Positions 33,880-45,688 of a stretch of 64,000 nt of DNA are shown here, in pieces. Position numbers and translations under genes: made by a program. The stretch comes from Pseudomonadota bacterium (GTDB lineage: Bacteria; Pseudomonadota; Gammaproteobacteria; Burkholderiales; Burkholderiaceae_B): the NCBI GenBank assembly GCA_023439305.1, contig JAEXOO010000003.1, forward strand, positions 62,001 through 126,000. Reading direction: 5' to 3'. Position 1 is the first letter of the stretch. The number at the start of each line of letters is the position of its first letter. Below the pieces are notes generated by a model. The model was not told the origin of the DNA, searched no databases, and saw only the letters and a program-made list of their open reading frames with translations.

Positions 33880-34920
33880 ATGAAACTGACTCGTCGTCAC
33901 ATGCTCAAGCTGGCCGGTGCATCCGGGCTGGCTATGTCGCTGCCGTCTGTCGGCCGCGCTCAGGAATTGGAGAAGAAGGACATCACGATTGCCGTGGGCG
34001 GCAAAGCGCTGATTTACTACCTGCCCCTGTCCATTGCGGAAATCAAGGGATTCTTCAAAGATGAGGGGCTGAACGTCAAGGTGGCGGACTTCGCGGGCGG
34101 ATCCAAGGCCTTGCAGGCCGTCGTGGGCGGGAGTGCCGATGTGGTCTCCGGGGCTTTCGAGCACACCATCAACCTGCAATCCAAAGGGCAGTTCTATCGC
34201 GCCTTTGTGCAGCAAGGTCGTGCGCCCGCCATTGTGCTGGCCGTTTCCAAAAAGACCATGCCCGACTACAAGTCGCCGGCGGACCTGAAGGGCAAGAAGG
34301 TCGGTGTGACGGCGCCGGGTTCGTCGACCAATATGATGGTCAATTTCTTTCTGGAACAGAATGGTCTGAAGCCTACGGATGTCGCCTTCATCGGGGTAGG
34401 GGCCGGAGCGGGCGCCGTGACTGCCATGCGCACCGGACAGGTGGACGCCATGGCCAATCTGGATCCGGTCATTGGCACCCTGGCCAAGGAAGAGGCCATT
34501 CAGATCATTGCCGACACTCGCACGGTAGCGGATACCCAGAAGATTTTCGGCGGCAATATGCCCTCGGCCTGCCTGTACGCCTCACAGGAGTTCCTGGACA
34601 AGAACCCCAAGACGGCCCAGGCCCTGGCCAACGCCATTGTGCGTGCCGACAAGTGGATTCAGGCCAACGATGCCGAAACCATCGCCAAGACGGTGCCTGC
34701 TGCTTATTTGCTGGGTGATGTGGAGCTGTATAAACAATGTCTGGACGCCAACAAGGAGTCGCTCTCGCCCAATGGCCTGGTGGATGCGGACGGTCCCGCC
34801 ACGGCGCTGAATGCGCTGGCCGCGTTCGTTCCCAACCTGGATGCCTCCAAGATCGATACCGGCAAGATCTTCACCAACGAGTTCGCCGACAATGCCAACA
34901 AGAAGTACCCCAATGCCTGA
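33880..34920 (+). CDS. NitT/TauT-type ABC transporter substrate-binding protein with Tat signal
   Basis: A 346-residue periplasmic receptor of the SsuA/TauA/nitrate-like family. The N-terminus MKLTRRHMLKLAGASGLAMS is a twin-arginine signal, ending near GRA before QELEK. The two-lobed fold is signalled by YYLPLSIAEIKGFFKDEGL (about 47-65), GGSADVVSGAFEHT and LKGKKVGVTAPGSSTN. Ligands in this family are small sulfonates, nitrate, bicarbonate or pyrimidine precursors; nothing here picks one. It heads a three-gene operon; its last 8 bp overlap the start of the ATPase gene. Confidence 0.92.
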   Translation: MKLTRRHMLKLAGASGLAMSLPSVGRAQELEKKDITIAVGGKALIYYLPLSIAEIKGFFKDEGLNVKVADFAGGSKALQAVVGGSADVVSGAFEHTINLQSKGQFYRAFVQQGRAPAIVLAVSKKTMPDYKSPADLKGKKVGVTAPGSSTNMMVNFFLEQNGLKPTDVAFIGVGAGAGAVTAMRTGQVDAMANLDPVIGTLAKEEAIQIIADTRTVADTQKIFGGNMPSACLYASQEFLDKNPKTAQALANAIVRADKWIQANDAETIAKTVPAAYLLGDVELYKQCLDANKESLSPNGLVDADGPATALNALAAFVPNLDASKIDTGKIFTNEFADNANKKYPNA

Positions 34921-35719
34921 GGCCGCTCTTTCTCTTGAAAATGTCAGTTGTGTATTCGCGTCGCGCGACGGCAAAGGCACGTACACGGCGGTGCGTGACG
35001 CCAGCCTGACCGTTGCGCCGGGCGAATTCGTTTCCGTGGTCGGTCCCACGGGCTGCGGCAAGTCGACTCTGCTGAACGTGGGGGCCGGCTTGCTGGCTCC
35101 GTCCGCGGGTCAGGTGCGTGTTTTCGGCCAAGCTTTGGACGGGGTCAACAAGCGCGCCGGCTATATGTTCCAGGGTGAGGCGCTGCTGCCTTGGCGCAGC
35201 GCGGAGTCCAATGTAATGGCCGGCCTGGAGTTCGCTGGCGTGCCGCAGGACGAGGCGCGCGCCCGCGCCCAGGAGTGGCTCAAGCGAGTCGGCCTGGGCG
35301 GTTTCGGCGACCGCTATCCGCATCAGATGTCCGGGGGCATGCGCAAGCGCGTCATGCTGGCCCAGACCTTGATCCGGGACCCGGATATCATCCTGATGGA
35401 CGAGCCTTTTTCCGCCCTGGACATCCAGACCCGGCAACTGATGGAAAACGAGGTGTTGGAAATCTGGATGGCACAGCGCAAGGCGGTCTTGTTCATTACC
35501 CATGACCTGGACGAGGCCATCGCCATGGGCGATCGCGTCGTGGTGCTGTCGGCCGGACCGGGCACGCACCCGATCGGTGAATTCCACATTGATCTTCCGC
35601 GTCCTCGCGACGTGGCCGAAGTCCGCAACCAGCCCCGCTTTGTCGAATTGCATTCGGCCATCTGGGCTGTGCTGCGCGATGAAGTCCTCAAGGGCTACGC
35701 ACAACAGAAGCGCGCTTGA
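34913..35719 (+). CDS. ABC transporter ATP-binding protein (NitT/TauT type)
   Basis: A 268-residue cytosolic ATPase. Walker A GPTGCGKST lies near residue 44-52, the Q-loop is FQGEALLPW, signature MSGGMRKR, Walker B IILMDEPFSALD and the H-loop ITHDLDEA. The LLPW and MSGGMRKR variants are characteristic of the nitrate/sulfonate/taurine import branch (SsuB/TauB/NrtD). The ATG at 34913 overlaps the receptor stop by 8 bp, so the subunits are translationally coupled. The permease gene begins one base after its stop. Confidence 0.94.
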   Translation: MPEAALSLENVSCVFASRDGKGTYTAVRDASLTVAPGEFVSVVGPTGCGKSTLLNVGAGLLAPSAGQVRVFGQALDGVNKRAGYMFQGEALLPWRSAESNVMAGLEFAGVPQDEARARAQEWLKRVGLGGFGDRYPHQMSGGMRKRVMLAQTLIRDPDIILMDEPFSALDIQTRQLMENEVLEIWMAQRKAVLFITHDLDEAIAMGDRVVVLSAGPGTHPIGEFHIDLPRPRDVAEVRNQPRFVELHSAIWAVLRDEVLKGYAQQKRA

Positions 35720-35720
35720 T

Positions 35721-36515
35721 ATGTCCAAGTCTACTCATCATTCCCGCCTTGCCTTGCGTGTCTGGCAGATTTCGCTGCTGGTGGCGATCTTGCTGGCTTG
35801 GCATTTCTTCACGCTGGATCCAAAGACGGCCTTTTTCTTTGGCCGGCCTTTGGAAGTGGTCCAGGTCATCTGGGCCTGGTTTGTCACCAATGGCGACATC
35901 TATCAGCACCTGGGCGTCACCCTCAGTGAAACGCTGCTGGCCTTTGTAATCGGCACGGTGGCCGGTCTGGGCTTCGGCCTGTGGCTGGGTTTGTCGCCCC
36001 GGGCTGCTGCCCTGCTGGATCCTTACATCACAGCGGCCAACTCCATGCCGCGCGTCATTCTGGCGCCTATCTTCGGCATGTGGTTCGGCCTGGGGATCTG
36101 GTCCAAGGTGGCGCTGGCCGTCACGCTGGTGTTCTTTATCGTGTTCTTCAACGTCTACCAAGGCGTACGCGAGGTCAGCTCTACCTTGCTGGACAATGCC
36201 CGCATGCTGGGCGCCAGCCGTCGCCAGTTGCTGCGCCATGTCTACATTCCCTCTGCCACCAGCTGGGTGTTCTCCAGCCTGCATACCTCGGTAGGTCTGG
36301 CGTTCGTGGGCGCCGTGGTGGGGGAGTACCTGGGCTCGGCCAGCGGAGTGGGCTACTTGATTCTGCAGGCTGAAGGCACGCTGGATGTAAACACGGTTTT
36401 CGCCGGCATTGTCGTCCTGACGGTGTTTGCGCTGGTTCTGGACGGGCTGGTCAGCCTGTTCGAAGACCGTATGCTGGCGTGGCGCCCCAAGGGCGGCGAA
36501 ACGGAAAAGCTCTAG
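35721..36515 (+). CDS. ABC transporter permease (NitT/TauT type)
   Basis: A 264-residue inner-membrane permease with about six helices. The EAA coupling loop reads LDNARMLGASRRQLLRHVYI, matching the SsuC/TauC type, and the region AANSMPRVILAPIFGMWFGLG is the usual segment before it. The open frame upstream overlaps the ATPase gene; the ATG at 35721 gives a standard N-terminus. It is the last gene of the operon and is followed by a bidirectional terminator. Confidence 0.94.
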   Translation: MSKSTHHSRLALRVWQISLLVAILLAWHFFTLDPKTAFFFGRPLEVVQVIWAWFVTNGDIYQHLGVTLSETLLAFVIGTVAGLGFGLWLGLSPRAAALLDPYITAANSMPRVILAPIFGMWFGLGIWSKVALAVTLVFFIVFFNVYQGVREVSSTLLDNARMLGASRRQLLRHVYIPSATSWVFSSLHTSVGLAFVGAVVGEYLGSASGVGYLILQAEGTLDVNTVFAGIVVLTVFALVLDGLVSLFEDRMLAWRPKGGETEKL

Positions 36516-36557
36516 CGTCCGAGCGGATCCGGCGCGTGTAGGCGCTGCGCTGGATTG

Positions 36558-36598
36558 AAAAAAACCGGCTTCGCTTCAAGGCGGGCCGGTTTTTTTTT
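36558..36598. terminator. Bidirectional terminator between ABC operon and tal
   Basis: AAAACCGGC and GCCGGTTTT arms with an A run before and a T run after, loop of about 15 nt. It serves the plus-strand ABC operon and the minus-strand transaldolase gene. Confidence 0.85.
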
Positions 36599-36615
36599 GA
36601 AGTAACGGTCGGGAG

Positions 36616-37578
36616 TCAGGCGCTCTGGCGTGCCTGCTGGATCAGCGTGTCCAGCTTGATGGCGTCGGCGGTGAACAGGCGTATGCCTTCGGCCAGTTTT
36701 TCGGTGGCCATGGCGTCCTGGTTCAGCTCGGTACGAAACGCGACTTCATTGCTGGCGCGCCATTCAGGCGCATTGGCCTTGGCTTGTTCGACATTCAGGG
36801 CCGGGGACAGCTCGCCATCGGCGGCGGCCAGCTGGCTCAGCAGCTCGGGGCTGATGGTGAGCAGGTCGCAGCCGGCCAAGGCCTGGATCTGGCCGATGTT
36901 GCGAAAGCTGGCGCCCATGATTTCGGTGGGGATGTCGTAGGTCTTGTAATACTGGTAGATGCTGCGCACGGAGCGGACGCCGGGGTCGTTTTCTCCCCGA
37001 TTGGCTTCTTCGTTCCAGTCGGCCCCGGCGGATTTCTTGAACCAGTCGTAGATGCGTCCCACGAAAGGGGAGATCAGCGTGACTTTGGCCTGGGCGCAGG
37101 CAATGGCCTGGGGCAGGGAGAACAGCAAGGTCAGGTTGCAGCGTATGCCTTCGGCCTGCAGGGCGCGCGCGGCCTGAATGCCTTCCCAGGTGGAGGCCAG
37201 CTTGATCAGAATGCGTTCGCGTTCAATGCCGGCGCGTTCGTAGTGCTGGATGATCTGGCGGGCGCGCTCGATGCTGGCCGGCGTGTCGAAGGACAGGCGG
37301 GCGTCCACTTCGGTGGAGACGCGACCGGGCACGATGTCCAGGATCTGGCGTCCGAAAGCGACCAGCAGCAGATCGCTGGTTTCCGCCAGGCTGGCGCGCG
37401 GGTGTTCGGCGATGACGCGATCGAGCAGCGGACGGTAGGCGGGCTGCTGGACGGCCTTCAGGATCAGGGATGGATTGGTGGTCGCATCGGTGGGGCGAAA
37501 GGCACGCATGGCCTCGAAATCGCCGGTGTCGGCCACGACGGTGGTGTACTGGCGCAGGGATTCAAGCTGAGTTGTCAT
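36616..37578 (-). CDS. tal: Transaldolase
   Basis: A 320-residue TIM-barrel enzyme of the non-oxidative pentose phosphate pathway that moves a dihydroxyacetone unit between sedoheptulose 7-phosphate and glyceraldehyde 3-phosphate. Catalytic D17 (VADTGDF), the DATTNPSL block (31-38) and Schiff-base K126 in ILIKLAST are in the positions of E. coli TalB. Length is as expected (about 317). It is divergent from carA (169 bp between starts) and stands alone on its strand. Confidence 0.97.
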   Translation of the reverse strand: MTTQLESLRQYTTVVADTGDFEAMRAFRPTDATTNPSLILKAVQQPAYRPLLDRVIAEHPRASLAETSDLLLVAFGRQILDIVPGRVSTEVDARLSFDTPASIERARQIIQHYERAGIERERILIKLASTWEGIQAARALQAEGIRCNLTLLFSLPQAIACAQAKVTLISPFVGRIYDWFKKSAGADWNEEANRGENDPGVRSVRSIYQYYKTYDIPTEIMGASFRNIGQIQALAGCDLLTISPELLSQLAAADGELSPALNVEQAKANAPEWRASNEVAFRTELNQDAMATEKLAEGIRLFTADAIKLDTLIQQARQSA

Positions 37579-37746
37579 GTCTGTTGCAAGTCCATCTTAA
37601 AACCATCAAACCAATCGGCAACTGTAGACTATTTTGTGGCTAAACGCGCCTTTTTTAAGTGTTTTTCCCGATTAACTTCCGGAAGAAGGGGGATTGAGCA
37701 TATAATTAGAAGGTTTAATGTCAATTTCAGAACCGGGGTTTTTAAC

Positions 37747-38916
37747 GTGCTGCCGTCTTTATTTCCTGAGGAGTCCCGCACTATCACTAGTGCTATCCTA
37801 GCCCTGGCGGATGGAACCCTATTCAAAGGGGTATCAATCGGTGCCGAGGGGCACTGTGTTGCTGAGATCGTTTTCAATACAGCCATGACGGGTTATCAGG
37901 AAATCCTGACCGACCCAAGCTACAGCGGTCAAATTGTTACGCTTACCTATCCGCACATCGGTAATACCGGTGTCAACCCAGAGGACTCCGAATCCACCAA
38001 AGCCCATGCTGCCGGGCTTGTCGTTCGTGACTGTCCTTCCCGCCTGTCCAACTTCCGCTCCACCCAATCTCTGCCCGACTACCTGAAGTCGCAGGGTGTG
38101 GTCGCCATTTCTGGGGTCGACACCCGAAAGCTGACCCGCATCCTGCGCGAAAAAGGTTCGCAGGGCGCCTGCATCATGGTGGGCGACGACGCCGAGCGCG
38201 CGCTGGAGCTGGCCCGCTCTTTCAAGGGCATGCAGGGACAAGACCTGGCTAAGGTCGTCTCCACCACCGTGCGCCACGACTGGTCCGAGGGCTCCTGGGA
38301 GCTGGGTCAGGGCTTCAGCCAGCCTGAAACCGGCCGCTTCCATGTGGTCGCCTACGACTTCGGCGTCAAGGCCAATATCCTGCGCCTGATGGCGGATCGC
38401 GGCTGCAAGGTCACCGTGGTGCCCGCCCAGACACCGCTGGCCGATGTGCTGGCCTACCAGCCCGACGGCGTGTTCCTGTCCAACGGCCCTGGCGACCCAG
38501 AGCCCTGCGATTACGCCATCGAGGCCTGCCGCGGCCTGCTCGAGCGCAAGCTGCCTGTCTTCGGCATCTGCCTGGGTCACCAGATCCTGGGTCTGGCCGT
38601 CGGCGCCAAGACCCTCAAGATGAAAAACGGTCACCATGGCGCCAACCATCCTGTGCAGGAGCTGTCCAGCGGACGCGTATTCATCACCAGCCAGAATCAC
38701 GGCTTCGCGGTGGATGCGGACACCTTGCCGGCCAACGCCAAGGTCACGCACATCTCCTTGTTCGACCAGAGCCTGCAAGGCTTCGAGCTGACGGATCGCC
38801 CCGCGTTCTGCTTCCAGGGTCACCCTGAAGCGACGCCCGGACCGCGCGATATCGCCTCGCTGTTCGACAAATTCATCAGCCTGATGGCTGCTCACCAGGC
38901 CGACAAAGCCGCGTAA
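37747..38916 (+). CDS. carA: Carbamoyl phosphate synthase small subunit (GTG start)
   Basis: A 389-residue glutaminase subunit that releases ammonia from glutamine for CarB. The N-terminal CarA domain contains NTAMTGYQEILTDPSYSGQI, and the class I amidotransferase domain has nucleophile C275 (GICLGHQ) with H359 and E361 (GHPEATPGP). The frame upstream has no coding character and no ATG; the GTG at 37747 gives MLPSLFPEES before the first conserved strand, only slightly longer than E. coli CarA (382). carB starts 15 bp after the stop. Confidence 0.95.
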   Translation: MLPSLFPEESRTITSAILALADGTLFKGVSIGAEGHCVAEIVFNTAMTGYQEILTDPSYSGQIVTLTYPHIGNTGVNPEDSESTKAHAAGLVVRDCPSRLSNFRSTQSLPDYLKSQGVVAISGVDTRKLTRILREKGSQGACIMVGDDAERALELARSFKGMQGQDLAKVVSTTVRHDWSEGSWELGQGFSQPETGRFHVVAYDFGVKANILRLMADRGCKVTVVPAQTPLADVLAYQPDGVFLSNGPGDPEPCDYAIEACRGLLERKLPVFGICLGHQILGLAVGAKTLKMKNGHHGANHPVQELSSGRVFITSQNHGFAVDADTLPANAKVTHISLFDQSLQGFELTDRPAFCFQGHPEATPGPRDIASLFDKFISLMAAHQADKAA

Positions 38917-38931
38917 GATCACTATCGCACC

Positions 38932-42174
<3,243 letters not shown>

Positions 42175-42187
42175 GGCTCTCAGGCCA

Positions 42188-42220
42188 AAAGGGCGCACCC
42201 GCAGGTGCGCCCTTTTTTTT
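42188..42220 (+). terminator. Rho-independent terminator of carAB
   Basis: AAAGGGCGCACC and GGTGCGCCCTTT around CGCA, continuing into a T run; 14 bp after the carB stop. Confidence 0.93.
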
Positions 42221-42308
42221 GCCGCCTAATCATCAAGGCAAAAATGCTTTTTGTGCAGACAGCAGCGGGCTGTCCGCGAGGCACGGGGAAATTTCAGGAG
42301 ATCAAATC

Positions 42309-43205
42309 GTGAAGTGGTTCATTCTTGCCGTGTTCATTGTTTGTACCTTGGTTGTGCATTATCGCGGGCGGGTGCGACACCGTTTTTCCCGTCAGGTGCT
42401 GGACCATTCCACCTTTACCGCGCCGCTGAACTGCTTCATGTACGGTTTTTCTGCCGTGCCCAACAAACCTTATCTGGATCTGAGCAACTTCCCCGAACTG
42501 AATGTGCTGCTGGAGCGCTGCGACGACATCCGTGCCGAAGCCGAACGTTTGTACGGTGACGGCCATATCAAGGCCTCGGACAAGTACAACGATGCCGGAT
42601 TCAATTCCTTTTTCAAGACGGGGTGGAAGCGTTTTTACCTGAAGTGGTATGACGCCGACCATCCGTCGGCGCGAGGGCTCTGCCCGGTCACCACGGGTTT
42701 GCTCAAGGGTATCCCGACCATCAAGGCGGCCATGTTTGCCTCGTTGCCGCCCGGCAGCCGCCTGCCGCGCCACCGCGATCCCTATGCCGGGTCCTTGCGC
42801 TTTCATCTTGGGCTGCTCACGCCCAACAGCCCGGATTGCTATATCAATGTGGATGGCCAGGATTATTACTGGCGGGATGGCGAGGCTGTCGTATTCGATG
42901 AAACCTTCATTCATTTTGCCGAGAACAAGACCGGGCAGAACCGTATCATCCTGTTTGCGGACGTGGAGCGTCCCATGCGCTATCGCTGGGCGCAAGCCGT
43001 CAACCATGCCGTCGGCAGTTTTCTTTTGCGCGCCGCCGCCGCACCTAATCAGGAAGGCGATCGCACCGGGGGTATCAACCGTATTTTTGGCGGCGTCTAC
43101 GCCGTGCGCCGTTTTGGCAAAGCCATTAAGAAAAAGAACGAAACTTTGTACTACGTGCTGAAGTGGGCGCTGGTGCTGGGCATTCTAGCCCTGATTTTTC
43201 TTTGA
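42309..43205 (+). CDS. lpxO: LpxO-type lipid A hydroxylase (Fe(II)/2-oxoglutarate dioxygenase), GTG start
   Basis: A 298-residue member of the aspartyl/asparaginyl beta-hydroxylase family. The N-terminal hydrophobic segment (about 3-16) anchors it to the inner membrane. The metal triad is H155 and D157 (RHRDPYAG) with H202 (TFIHFAEN), and R212 would bind 2-oxoglutarate. LpxO hydroxylates the secondary acyl chain of lipid A at C-2, and 2-hydroxylated lipid A is known in Bordetella. AGGAG at 42296-42300, 8 nt from the GTG at 42309, decides the start. A close alternative is another family member acting on protein or lipid; the membrane anchor favours LpxO. Confidence 0.85.
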   Translation: MKWFILAVFIVCTLVVHYRGRVRHRFSRQVLDHSTFTAPLNCFMYGFSAVPNKPYLDLSNFPELNVLLERCDDIRAEAERLYGDGHIKASDKYNDAGFNSFFKTGWKRFYLKWYDADHPSARGLCPVTTGLLKGIPTIKAAMFASLPPGSRLPRHRDPYAGSLRFHLGLLTPNSPDCYINVDGQDYYWRDGEAVVFDETFIHFAENKTGQNRIILFADVERPMRYRWAQAVNHAVGSFLLRAAAAPNQEGDRTGGINRIFGGVYAVRRFGKAIKKKNETLYYVLKWALVLGILALIFL

Positions 43206-43312
43206 TCTCGATGCGCGCGCGGGCGGGCTCCCCAGCGCACCCATGCCAGCTGCTGCGGCATTCTTTCTTTCGGGGCCGGCGTCGGCCCTCGGTTTCTTGG
43301 AGCGTATAAAGC

Positions 43313-44083
43313 ATGCAGTCCGTTTTCATTACTGGCGCCAGCAGCGGTCTGGGCCGCGCCCTGGCCGCCGAATATGCGGCTCAAGGGGCTAGGCTGGGTT
43401 TGCTGGGGCGTCGCCGGGATCAGCTCCAGGCGCTGGCTGACAGCCTGCCGGGGGAGCATCACATTTACGTTGTGGATGTACGTGATCGCGGCGCTTTGCA
43501 CAAGGCCGCCGCAGACTTCCTGGCGGTGTGCGGAAACAAGGTCGATATTGTGGTGGCCAGCGCCGGTATCAGCGCCGGAACCTTGACTGAAGAGGTCGAG
43601 GACTTTGCCGTCTTCAAGGCCATCGTGGACACCAATCTGCTCGCCATGGTGGCTACTTTCGAGCCTTTTGTGGCGCCCATGAAAGTGGCAGGCGGCGGCG
43701 CTCTGGTGGGGGTCGCCAGTGTGGCAGGCATACGCGGGCTGCCCGGCGCGGGTGCTTACAGCTCATCCAAGGCCGCCGTCATTGCCTATTGCGAGAGTCT
43801 ACGGCTTGAATTGGCGCAAGAGGGCATAGATGTGGTGACCATCGCGCCGGGCTACGTGCGTACGGCCATGACGGCTCAGAACCCATACTCCATGCCTTTT
43901 TTGATGTCTGCTGACGAGTTTGCCCGCCGTGCCGTCAAGGCGATAGACCAGGGCGTGTCTTACCGCGTCATTCCCTGGCCCATGGGCCTGGTCTCACGCT
44001 TGATGCGCCTGTTGCCCAACTGGCTGTACGATCGCCTGGCGCGCAATGCGCCGCGCAAGCCGCGCCACCCTCTGGATTCCTGA
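43313..44083 (+). CDS. Short-chain dehydrogenase/reductase
   Basis: A 256-residue classical SDR. The cofactor loop ITGASSGLG is at 6-14, the adenine-ring aspartate DV at 55-56, and the NAG-like motif reads ASAG (82-85). The catalytic triad is S136, Y149 and K153. R33-R35 after the second strand suggests NADP(H) preference. The C-terminal hydrophobic/basic segment (GLVSRLMRLLPNWLYDRLAR) resembles membrane-associated SDRs of lipid metabolism. The substrate is unknown. It follows lpxO by 107 bp and precedes the LysE-type gene by 5 bp, so SDR and exporter are probably cotranscribed. Confidence 0.9.
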   Translation: MQSVFITGASSGLGRALAAEYAAQGARLGLLGRRRDQLQALADSLPGEHHIYVVDVRDRGALHKAAADFLAVCGNKVDIVVASAGISAGTLTEEVEDFAVFKAIVDTNLLAMVATFEPFVAPMKVAGGGALVGVASVAGIRGLPGAGAYSSSKAAVIAYCESLRLELAQEGIDVVTIAPGYVRTAMTAQNPYSMPFLMSADEFARRAVKAIDQGVSYRVIPWPMGLVSRLMRLLPNWLYDRLARNAPRKPRHPLDS

Positions 44084-44088
44084 CTTCC

Positions 44089-44730
44089 ATGCTGCAACCG
44101 TTGTTTAAGGGCTTCATGCTCAGCCTGGCCATGATCGTGGCTATCGGCGCCCAGAATGCCTTCGTGCTCAAGCAAGGGCTGCTGCGCCGCCATGTTCTGC
44201 CCGTTGTGCTGATTTGCGCGCTGTCGGATCTGTTGTTCATTATCCTGGGCGTCATGGCGGTAGGGGCAGTCATTGCCGCCCGCCCCTGGCTGGCGCTGAT
44301 TCTGACGCTGGGCGGCGCCTTGTTTCTATTGGCCTGCGGAGCCCGCTCTTTCCATGCGGCCTTGCGTTCAGAAAGCAGCCTGGACTTGCTGGACGGGCAG
44401 GGCGGTGCCGGGCTGTGGGCGACCATCCTGGCCACGCTGGCGGTGACCTACCTGAATCCCGGGGTGTATCTGGACACCTTGTTGATCATCGGCGGGCTGG
44501 GCGCCTCGTTCTCGGCCGAACAAAAACCCTGGTTCGTGGTGGGCGCGGCCCTGTCGTCGGGACTGTGGTTTTTTGGCGTGGGCTTCGGTGCGCGCCTGTT
44601 ACTGCCCTGGTTCAGGCAGCCGCGCGCCTGGCGCATGCTGGAGCTGCTGATCGGGGTGATCATGTGGTCCATTGCGCTACCGCTGCTGTGGCAGGCCATA
44701 GCCCTGGCGCGCAGTCTTCACGCTGGTTGA
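44089..44730 (+). CDS. LysE/ArgO family amino-acid exporter
   Basis: A 213-residue inner-membrane protein with six helices. It begins with FKGFMLSLAMIVAIGAQNAFVLKQG, in which the GAQNA(F/Y)VL motif near residue 20 is the hallmark of LysE and ArgO. The TYLNPGVYLDTLLIIGG segment is the second-half repeat containing the conserved Asn-Pro. Substrates of close relatives are lysine and arginine. It starts 5 bp after the SDR stop and ends 9 bp before the convergent phosphatase gene. Confidence 0.92.
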   Translation: MLQPLFKGFMLSLAMIVAIGAQNAFVLKQGLLRRHVLPVVLICALSDLLFIILGVMAVGAVIAARPWLALILTLGGALFLLACGARSFHAALRSESSLDLLDGQGGAGLWATILATLAVTYLNPGVYLDTLLIIGGLGASFSAEQKPWFVVGAALSSGLWFFGVGFGARLLLPWFRQPRAWRMLELLIGVIMWSIALPLLWQAIALARSLHAG

Positions 44731-44739
44731 ACGGCGGGG

Positions 44740-45378
44740 TCAGGGGGCTTCGTCCAGCGCCTGTTCGAGGTGGGGGAGCTGGCCCCAGGCCTGGGTCTTC
44801 CAGTTCCGGTCGGCGTCAATGCTGAAGTAATTCAGGCTGGTGTTCAAGATGGAGTGGGCGCGGCGTGCATTCAGGGCCTGCTTGTTCAGGCGCCGCCAGA
44901 CCATGTCGATGACACCACCGTGCGCCACGACCAGCAATCCTTGTCCGGGGTGGGTGGCGGCCAGCCGCTCAAAACAGCTCAGCACTCGCGTCTGGAACTG
45001 GCGTAGGGATTCGCCGCCGTCCACAGCGTAGTCGATATCGACTGTATTGTCCGGCTGGTCGGGGCCGTGCCGTCCGGCGGCATCCCAGGGCTGCCCTTCC
45101 AGAGCGCCAAAGCCACGTTCGCGCAGACCCGGGTCCAGGTGTACTGGCAGACTCCAGTGGCGACAGGCCAGACGGGCCGTTTCGCTGGCGCGGCGCAGGT
45201 CGCTGCTGAAGACGGCGTCCACGTGCATGTCGAAGGCCGGCGAGCTCAGGTGACGCTGCAAGGCATGGGCTTGCTGCAGCCCTGTCTCGTTCAATTCTAT
45301 GTCTTGCCAGCCCTGCAGGCGGCGGACCGCATTCCAGGCAGTTTCGCCGTGGCGTATCAGACAGATGGATGTGTTCAT
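44740..45378 (-). CDS. Histidine phosphatase (phosphoglycerate mutase-like)
   Basis: A 212-residue branch 1 histidine phosphatase. LIRHGETAWN (7-16) contains the phosphorylated H10, GLRERGFGALEGQ carries the proton donor glutamate region, and VVAHGGVI holds the second histidine. This form, with the short loop, resembles GpmB/CobC/YtjC-like phosphatases more than true glycolytic mutases, so the substrate is uncertain. Start choices are the ATG at 45378 or an in-frame ATG at 45390; I chose the one nearer the first conserved strand. Confidence 0.88.
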   Translation of the reverse strand: MNTSICLIRHGETAWNAVRRLQGWQDIELNETGLQQAHALQRHLSSPAFDMHVDAVFSSDLRRASETARLACRHWSLPVHLDPGLRERGFGALEGQPWDAAGRHGPDQPDNTVDIDYAVDGGESLRQFQTRVLSCFERLAATHPGQGLLVVAHGGVIDMVWRRLNKQALNARRAHSILNTSLNYFSIDADRNWKTQAWGQLPHLEQALDEAP

Positions 45379-45688
45379 AGTCAGGATCATCACGAAGAAA
45401 AGGGGTGAATGACGAAGCGTTGTGAGACGCCATGCTCATTGTAGAGCTTGCGGCATGAAGGATCAGCGAAGCGGGCTTATACCGCATATAGCCGATGCAC
45501 GCGCAGAGCGTGGTGTTGCGGGTGCCTCGCTGCATGAACGAGGCGCGCGCACGCGCTTTTTGATGCCCGAGCAAGCCTTTCACGTCTAAAATTATGCCTC
45601 GACGCTTGTACCGCCCCTCAGAAGGCCGGAACGCGTCACGGATGTTGCTGTCATCCGTCCCGTTTCCTTCCCTTTGGAATTTCCTTTT
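45379..45688. other. Intergenic region upstream of the NCS2 permease gene
   Basis: About 310 bp between two divergent genes. It contains a hairpin GCCTCG/CGAGGC (around 45529-45549) followed by GC-rich sequence and TTTTT, and an AT-rich TAAAATTAT near 45587 that could be part of a promoter. No gene is credible here. No known riboswitch motif was recognised. Confidence 0.4.
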
